DNA of 19,016 nt from Promethearchaeota archaeon (GTDB lineage: Archaea; Asgardarchaeota; Lokiarchaeia; Sigyniarchaeales; SOKP01). Shown here in pieces: positions 15,069-19,016 of this stretch (positions are counted from its first letter, which is position 1; every line of letters begins with the position of its first letter). The notes under the pieces were generated by a model. It was given only the letters and a program-made list of their open reading frames with translations, was not told where the DNA came from and ran no database searches. The position numbers were made by a program, and so were the translations under genes. Location: contig JAUWZT010000035.1 in the NCBI GenBank assembly GCA_030615145.1, positions 1 through 19,016 of the forward strand. Reading direction: 5' to 3'.

Positions 15069-16391
15069 TTAACCTCCTCTAATTACTTCTGCTGCCCTTG
15101 CTGCCGCACCACTCGCCTCAGAAACCGAGCGTGGTATATCCATTGGCTCATGCACGCATCCGCATGTGAAGATACCTCCCTTACTGGTTTCTGTTGAGTC
15201 AAAAGGAGGAGTTTTAACAAATCTATACTCGTTTAATTCAATACCTAAAACTTCTGACATTTTCTCTATTCCTTCTGGTGGGATAATACACGTGGCTAAA
15301 ACTGCTAAGTCTACTTTTAATTCTTTTATCTCTCCATTGTCCAAATCTTCATACACTATAATCGGATTTTCTTTATTATCAACGGTAATTTGAGCAATTT
15401 TACTCTTAATATATTTAATATTATAATCATTTTCGCCCCTTTGAATAAAAGATTGAAAGCCTTTACCACCTGCTCTCATATCTATATAAAAGACGTACGA
15501 TTCCAATTCATTATTATGCTCGTAAGCTATCATAGCTTCTTTAGTTGTATACATACAACAAATTGACGAGCAATACTGTCTACTTCTATCGTTTCGTGAA
15601 CCGATACATTGTAAATAAGCTATTTTTTTTGGTTTTTCTCCATCAGATAATCTTTTTATGTGCCCATCTTGAGGTCCAGAAGCGCTTAACAATCTTTCGA
15701 ACTCTAGGGCGGTAACGACATTCCTGTACTTTTGATAACCGTAATTTCTTAAAACCTCATTATCAATATCTTCGATCAAATTATACCCCGTAGCAACGAT
15801 AATAGAACCAACATTATTCAATTTAATTAGTTGATCTTTTTGCTCAAAATCAATTGCTTCCTTCTCACAAACTTTCTCACAAATTCTACACGCGTTCTTT
15901 GTAAACCATAAGCATTTATCCTTATCAATCGTCATTATAGCAGGAACTCCTTGCAAGTAATACATATAAATAGCTCTCCTTTTTCTTAGCTGACGATCGA
16001 ATTCATCTATTACCCTCATTGGGCATTTTTCAGCGCAAACACCACAATTTATACACTCATCTTCTTTAACATAGCGTGCACGTTTTAAAATATCGACCGA
16101 AAAATTACCGCTCTCACCCTCCACTTTCTGAACTTCTGAATACGAATAGAGCGTAATGTTTGGATGTCTATAACATTCTGATAACTTAGGGGCTAATATG
16201 CAAATCGAACAATCGTTAGTAGGAAATGTTTTATCTAATTGGGCCATTCTGCCCCCGATATTTGGAGCTTTTTCTACCATATCTACATGTATTCCCATAT
16301 CCGCTAAATCTAATGCTGCTTGAATTCCTGCGATCCCACCACCGATAACTAAGACACTCTTTGAGTTTTTTTCCAAATTTACTTCACTCAT
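15069..16391 (-). CDS. hdrA: HdrA front half (FAD domain with inserted ferredoxin)
   Basis: HdrA-type flavoprotein of 440 residues, equivalent to residues 1-445 of the fused HdrA. FAD loop GGGIAG (17-22), FPTNDCSIC (56-64), a canonical ferredoxin motif (C113, C116, C119, C123) and a second with wide spacing (C160, then C168, C171, C175; CLWFTKNACRICEKVC). Further on are QCIGSR (261-266) and CSSICCM (274-280), and the terminal flavin-binding TCGCVHEPMDIPRSVSEA (409-426). It lacks both the HdrA N-terminal domain and the C-terminal ferredoxin, which the next gene supplies. This layout resembles QmoA-like proteins, but the immediate HdrBC neighbours favour Hdr. The 24-base leader is entirely A and T apart from one C and has no Shine-Dalgarno sequence, unlike most of the operon, so translation may depend on coupling to hdrB. 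Confidence 0.92.
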   Translation of the reverse strand: MSEVNLEKNSKSVLVIGGGIAGIQAALDLADMGIHVDMVEKAPNIGGRMAQLDKTFPTNDCSICILAPKLSECYRHPNITLYSYSEVQKVEGESGNFSVDILKRARYVKEDECINCGVCAEKCPMRVIDEFDRQLRKRRAIYMYYLQGVPAIMTIDKDKCLWFTKNACRICEKVCEKEAIDFEQKDQLIKLNNVGSIIVATGYNLIEDIDNEVLRNYGYQKYRNVVTALEFERLLSASGPQDGHIKRLSDGEKPKKIAYLQCIGSRNDRSRQYCSSICCMYTTKEAMIAYEHNNELESYVFYIDMRAGGKGFQSFIQRGENDYNIKYIKSKIAQITVDNKENPIIVYEDLDNGEIKELKVDLAVLATCIIPPEGIEKMSEVLGIELNEYRFVKTPPFDSTETSKGGIFTCGCVHEPMDIPRSVSEASGAAARAAEVIRGG

Positions 16392-16415
16392 TATTAATTT
16401 TAATTTTAATAAAGA

Positions 16416-17291
16416 TTAAACATTGAACCCTATACTTTCGAATAATTCCTTTGGTTTAATTCGATGAAAGTTAAATCCTAATTCTTCCGGTTTAAACCCA
16501 AATGATAAAGCCATCAACTCAGACAAATAAAAAACAGGTATGTTGTATTCAGTATTATTTCTCTTGTTAAGTTCTCTCTGATTAAACTCAAATTGTTGAT
16601 AACAAGCAGGACATACTACAACAACACAGTTAGCGCCAGCTTCATTAATTGCTTTCAATTTGTTGTCTATCATTTGCAGAGATAAATCCCTATCCGACTT
16701 ATCAAGAGGATTTCCACAACACTCCATTTTTAACTCATATTCTGTGGATTCTGCTCCTAATATCTTAACGATTTCATCTAAAGTTACTGGTTCAAATGGG
16801 TCGTCCCATTTAATAAATTCTGAAGGCCTTAAATAGTGACAACCGTAATGAATGGCGACCTTAAAACCTTCCAAAGGTTTTTCTATGTTTTCTTTAACTT
16901 TTTCTAGATTTTCATAAAGAACTTGAGCAAAATGTTTTACCTCTGTTTTGCCCTCATATGTCTTTCCAATCTTTTTTAAATATTTGTTAACTTTTTGCTT
17001 AGCGTCTATATCCTTATTTATAAAATAATTTACACCTTTTAAGGTTTCAACGCATCCAGAGCAGAAAGATATGACTCCTCCATTGTTATTGCACAAACTT
17101 AAATTCCTTGCACCCAAAGCTAACCATGTTTCTTGGTCAATTAACTCAATCCCAGTAGGATCAGGACAACAACTAAACCCATCAACATCTCGTAACTCAA
17201 TACCAAGCTTTTCAAAAACTTTTCGTGAAGATACCTCTAAATAAGGTAACCTTGCCGGAATAACGCACCCCAAAAATAAATCGTACACCAT
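16416..17291 (-). CDS. hdrB: Heterodisulfide reductase subunit B
   Basis: Catalytic disulfide-reducing subunit of 291 residues, the usual HdrB length. Both CCG domains are present, which in characterised HdrB bind two non-cubane [4Fe-4S] clusters at the active site. The first has C9 (GCVIPAR), C41-C42 (FSCCPDPTG), C77 and C80 (FCSGC). The second has C151 (GCHYLRPS), C191-C192 (ECCGNP), C227 and C230 (CPAC). Nothing essential appears to be missing, so the protein should be active. One base separates it from hdrC, and a GAGGGGG lies about eleven bases before the ATG. It is the only HdrB in the window and probably serves both HdrA units. Because Lokiarchaeia are not known as methanogens, the natural disulfide need not be CoM-S-S-CoB; no methanogenesis gene is present here to decide. 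Confidence 0.95.
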   Translation of the reverse strand: MVYDLFLGCVIPARLPYLEVSSRKVFEKLGIELRDVDGFSCCPDPTGIELIDQETWLALGARNLSLCNNNGGVISFCSGCVETLKGVNYFINKDIDAKQKVNKYLKKIGKTYEGKTEVKHFAQVLYENLEKVKENIEKPLEGFKVAIHYGCHYLRPSEFIKWDDPFEPVTLDEIVKILGAESTEYELKMECCGNPLDKSDRDLSLQMIDNKLKAINEAGANCVVVVCPACYQQFEFNQRELNKRNNTEYNIPVFYLSELMALSFGFKPEELGFNFHRIKPKELFESIGFNV

Positions 17292-17292
17292 T

Positions 17293-17790
17293 CTACTCGT
17301 TCCCCCTCAAGATATTTTTTTCAAAATTAGTCTCTTTCATTAAAGTTTTAATCTCTTCCACTGACGCGATTTTAATCTCTGGAAGACCTAATTTTTTGCG
17401 CCTAACAATGATCGAATTTGAATAAGGAATGGCAACTCCACTTTCAAATACCGCTTTACCCTGGGAGTAAAACGCTGCGGGATATTTCTGCTCTTCAAAA
17501 CACAAGTTTTTTATTAAAGTAAATATCTCCGTTAATTCTACCTTTTGAGGGCACAACTCAACGCATTTTTGACAAGTCGAACACAACCAGGGGTTAGGAT
17601 CTTGACTCTCAACTAACTTATCCTTTAACCCTAATATTGCCTCCTCTATTATTTTTCTAGGATTATACTTCCCATTTGTTAGTAAAGCTACAGGACACCC
17701 CCCAGAACACGTTGAACATTGATAACAATAACTTAATGAAGCGTTATGCTTGAGTACTTCGTTTCTAAAATTATAATTTACGACACTCAT
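17293..17790 (-). CDS. hdrC: Heterodisulfide reductase subunit C
   Basis: Electron-relay subunit of 165 residues that carries two [4Fe-4S] clusters between HdrA and the HdrB active site. The ferredoxin motifs are C22, C25, C28, C32 (CYQCSTCSGGCP) and C70, C73, C76, C80 (CSTCQKCVELCP). Between them lies NPRKIIEEAILG, typical of HdrC, and the C-terminal helical region follows. The length is slightly under the methanogen protein. It is the first gene of the operon. GAGGT stands six bases after the stop side of the leader, before the ATG at 17790, supporting that start. The 185-base gap upstream holds a candidate promoter and a hairpin, so transcription of the operon probably begins here, perhaps with read-through from the small cysteine-rich genes. 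Confidence 0.95.
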   Translation of the reverse strand: MSVVNYNFRNEVLKHNASLSYCYQCSTCSGGCPVALLTNGKYNPRKIIEEAILGLKDKLVESQDPNPWLCSTCQKCVELCPQKVELTEIFTLIKNLCFEEQKYPAAFYSQGKAVFESGVAIPYSNSIIVRRKKLGLPEIKIASVEEIKTLMKETNFEKNILRGNE

Positions 17791-17858
17791 GTCAAAACCT
17801 CTTTTTCTAACCTTTTGTGATTTTTAATGGTATAACTAATTTAAATTTTACAAAAAGG

Positions 17859-17867
17859 AAATATAAG
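17859..17867 (-). promoter_or_regulatory. Candidate TATA box for the Hdr operon
   Basis: Read on the minus strand, CTTATATTT lies about 70-77 bases upstream of the hdrC start. It predicts transcription start near 17840 and a leader of about 50 bases. The surrounding AT-rich sequence makes other TATA-like words possible. Confidence 0.35.
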
Positions 17868-17910
17868 TTCAATTAATTTATTACATTTCAGCACAATTAG
17901 AATAAAATAT

Positions 17911-17933
17911 AATGGAAAATCGACGTTTCCATT
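17911..17933. terminator. Perfect 8-bp hairpin between the small cysteine-rich genes and hdrC
   Basis: AATGGAAA (17911-17918) pairs perfectly with TTTCCATT (17926-17933) around a seven-base loop. It lies 43 bases after the stop of the last small gene and is followed on the minus strand by the T-rich run ATTTTATT. It could end the small-gene transcript, or be an operator or leader structure just upstream of the hdrC promoter. Confidence 0.4.
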
Positions 17934-17975
17934 CTAACTTGTGTAGATAACTATTGAATTTGATTCTATTTTTAA

Positions 17976-18254
17976 TTAATCGAGATGCTTTTGAAGATCT
18001 ATGTAAATTGGTATCTCTTCGCCCTTCTTCTTAATTACAACTCTTAAAAGCCCATCCTCTATAGATGTTTCAATTGGTCTTAACTCATCTTCGGACGCTT
18101 TTGGAGCGGTATTCCCCTCAGGACGCTTCGTTTTAGTCTTTAAACATGTGTGTTGCTCGTTATAGAGAAGACAGTGCGAACAACAAAAACCTTCCGGCAT
18201 ATATCCCACTATTGAACACTTATCGTAATTGTCGCAATTACAGTTGTTACACAT
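17976..18254 (-). CDS. Small eight-cysteine protein, paralogue 3 (with beta-rich tail)
   Basis: Unrecognised protein of 92 residues. The N-terminal core has eight cysteines in the pattern shared by all three tandem genes: MCNNCNC, then YDKCSIVGY, FCC, HC and a last C at residue 37. The cysteine pairs suggest a metal-binding (zinc or iron-sulfur) fold. Residues about 58-92 are a tail unlike the first paralogue, reading as two or three beta strands (LLRVVIKKKGEEIPIYIDL). The frame is open from an ATG at 18260, but the ATG at 18254 is preferred. It gives GAGGT an eight-base spacing, the same as in the gene before it, and places the MCNxC motif at the start. Twelve bases separate it from paralogue 2. 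No signal peptide or membrane span is seen. Function is unknown; position suggests a link to the Hdr operon. Confidence 0.8.
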   Translation of the reverse strand: MCNNCNCDNYDKCSIVGYMPEGFCCSHCLLYNEQHTCLKTKTKRPEGNTAPKASEDELRPIETSIEDGLLRVVIKKKGEEIPIYIDLQKHLD

Positions 18255-18266
18255 AAGCATTTACCT

Positions 18267-18497
18267 CTATTTGCCTATAATTGGGGTTATCTTCTCTTTT
18301 TTTTCTTCTACCTGAGTTTCAACTCGAATATGTTGAGAATTTGAGTCAAAAACCTTTGCTTTCATTCTAATATAATTTTCGCACGAATGTCTATTTTCAT
18401 ACCCTACACAAATTTCGCAACAAAACGCAATCGGTTGGTACCCAACAATCGAACATCGATCGTAAGCATCTTGACTACAATTACAGCTATTACACAT
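18267..18497 (-). CDS. Small eight-cysteine protein, paralogue 2
   Basis: Unrecognised protein of 76 residues and the middle member of three tandem paralogues. Cysteines are at 2, 5, 7, 15, 26, 27, 30 and 39, with the shared words CSIVGY (15-20) and FCC (25-27), and a tyrosine (Y33) before the last cysteine. It has two extra residues between the third and fourth cysteines relative to the other two copies. The tail (about 48-76) is charged and ends VEEKKEKITPIIGK. GAGGT lies eight bases before the ATG, a clear Shine-Dalgarno sequence. Spacings of 20 bases upstream and 12 downstream point to one transcript. The pattern is consistent with a small metal-binding protein, but no known family is identified. 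Confidence 0.8.
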   Translation of the reverse strand: MCNSCNCSQDAYDRCSIVGYQPIAFCCEICVGYENRHSCENYIRMKAKVFDSNSQHIRVETQVEEKKEKITPIIGK

Positions 18498-18517
18498 TTT
18501 TAATTACCTCTCGACTT

Positions 18518-18694
18518 TTAGTGAATAATTATCTGTGTTGGCAGGGTATTCCTGCTAAACTCAACTTCTTTTAGTGTTTGAAAGCATTCTTCCCGGTCTT
18601 CGTAAAAAGCACATTTAGGACAACAAAAACCTAATGGAAAATACCCGACAATGGAACATTTCTCGTAGTTTTCGCAATCGCAGTTATTACACAT
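18518..18694 (-). CDS. Small eight-cysteine protein, paralogue 1 (58 aa)
   Basis: Short gene of 58 codons plus stop, read directly from the sequence. Cysteines at 2, 5, 7, 13, 24, 25, 28 and 37 match the other two paralogues, with MCNNCDC at the start, KCSIVGYFP (12-20), GFCCPKC (22-28) and Y31. This is nearly the bare core, followed by a 20-residue tail ending PTQIIIH. Such conservation of cysteines and CSIVGY in three separate reading frames is strong evidence that this is a real gene in spite of its size. The leader has only a weak GTGA seven bases before the ATG. It is the first gene of the three-gene set, so its promoter should be in 18695-18850. Function is unknown. Confidence 0.78.
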   Translation of the reverse strand: MCNNCDCENYEKCSIVGYFPLGFCCPKCAFYEDREECFQTLKEVEFSRNTLPTQIIIH

Positions 18695-18719
18695 TTTTTA
18701 TTCACTTTTATTTTTTTTT

Positions 18720-18741
18720 ATTGTGAATTTATTCCCACAAT
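18720..18741. promoter_or_regulatory. Dyad just upstream of the small cysteine-rich genes
   Basis: ATTGTG (18720-18725) and CACAAT (18736-18741) are perfect inverted repeats ten bases apart. The inner bases GAAT and ATTC add further near-symmetry. The dyad ends about 26 bases before the first ATG, a position suited to a repressor site or a leader hairpin. Confidence 0.35.
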
Positions 18742-18850
18742 TTTTTTTACTATGATCATAATTAGATAAATTAGTATTTAAATCTAGCTTTTTCCAACTT
18801 TTCGACTAGACTTTTTATCGATAATCGTGATTTTGTTTGTTTAGGATAAT

Positions 18851-18866
18851 GATTCTGATCAGAATC
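18851..18866. promoter_or_regulatory. Perfect 16-bp palindrome, candidate operator
   Basis: GATTCTGATCAGAATC is perfectly self-complementary with no spacer and lies about 157 bases upstream of the first small gene. It is more GC-rich than its surroundings. Such sites typically bind dimeric regulators, but none is encoded in the window to pair it with. Confidence 0.4.
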
Positions 18867-19016
18867 TACGCATCCGATAACGAACCAATTTTAACTGATC
18901 CAAAACACTGATTAATATAGAATATTATTATTCAAAGTTTCAAAATGTAAAAAAAGTTCAAAAAAAGCCAAACATATGATGCTTTTCGAAAAATAATCGT
19001 TATAAAATGGTATAAA

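Larger units (their letters stand above)
18695..19016. other. Gene-free upstream region with dyads
   Basis: No convincing gene is seen on either strand. The region holds an imperfect dyad at 18720-18741, a perfect palindrome at 18851-18866 and TATA-like words (a minus-strand TTTAAATA near 18776-18783, and TATAAA repeats at 19001-19016). It is the likely promoter and control region of the small cysteine-rich genes. Confidence 0.55.

Noticed and set aside
9115..16391. Possible selenocysteine (in-frame TGA) in HdrA or MvhD, as reported for some Lokiarchaeial redox proteins
   Set aside because: All motif positions where selenocysteine might be expected, such as GCHPGDCHY and the CSxxCC sites, are encoded as cysteine, and every frame is continuous. 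No recoding is needed.
13376..16391. Frameshift splitting a single HdrA gene into the 440-aa and 562-aa frames
   Set aside because: The 440-aa frame ends naturally after its flavin-binding end, and the 562-aa gene has its own strong GAGGAGGT and ATG. The proteins have complete domains, so this is a true two-gene arrangement.
15069..16391. Reading the 440-aa protein as QmoA of a Qmo sulfate-reduction complex
   Set aside because: Domain layout is similar, but hdrC and hdrB lie directly upstream and no QmoC membrane subunit, apr or dsr gene is present.
1..19016. CRISPR arrays, insertion sequences, tRNA or rRNA genes
   Set aside because: I looked for spaced direct repeats, transposase motifs, terminal inverted repeats, cloverleaf arms and rRNA-like GC-rich conserved segments and saw none.

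Overview
The window looks like a piece of an Asgard archaeal chromosome, most likely Lokiarchaeia (Promethearchaeota). The evidence is an AT-rich sequence carrying a near full-length, eukaryote-like actin ending in HRCF, a HEAT plus SDS22-type leucine-rich-repeat protein, and a long operon for anaerobic, F420/flavin-based heterodisulfide-reductase-type energy metabolism. Many genes have archaeal Shine-Dalgarno sequences (GGAGGT, GAGGT, GGTGAT). The placement is inferred from gene content; no rRNA or other phylogenetic marker is present.

Left part (1-4952): a GNAT acetyltransferase (+) converges on a HEAT/LRR protein (-), with a perfect hairpin between them. An AT-rich intergenic region leads to lokiactin (+, 2522-3667). 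This is followed by a palindrome and T-runs, then by an unrecognised helical 324-residue protein (+). The two + strand genes share the 11-mer AAATGTATAAA at similar distances upstream (TATA-like, weak evidence).

Middle and right part (5023-17790, all - strand): an eleven-gene operon with almost no spacing. Reading 5' to 3': hdrC, hdrB, an HdrA front half (440 aa), an HdrA back half (562 aa), an MvhD with an extra C-terminal winged-helix-like domain, a fused double-length HdrA (1004 aa), a second MvhD, then three proteins resembling the FlxC, FlxB and FlxA proteins of the bacterial Flx-Hdr NADH dehydrogenase/heterodisulfide reductase, and finally an FrhB-type F420-binding flavoprotein. One HdrBC disulfide-reducing unit is therefore encoded with two HdrA-MvhD units, one split and one fused. 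There are two possible electron entry sites, NAD(P)H through FlxA and F420 through FrhB. No hydrogenase large or small subunit is visible. The likely role is flavin-based electron bifurcation or confurcation linking F420H2 and/or NAD(P)H, ferredoxin and a disulfide. The direction and the disulfide substrate cannot be read from the sequence.

Upstream of the operon (17976-18694, -) are three tandem genes for small paralogous proteins sharing an eight-cysteine core built around CSIVGY and FCC. One of them is only 58 residues long. I do not recognise the family. It is the best candidate here for something undescribed. The region around it holds several candidate regulatory dyads, including a perfect 16-bp palindrome at 18851-18866.
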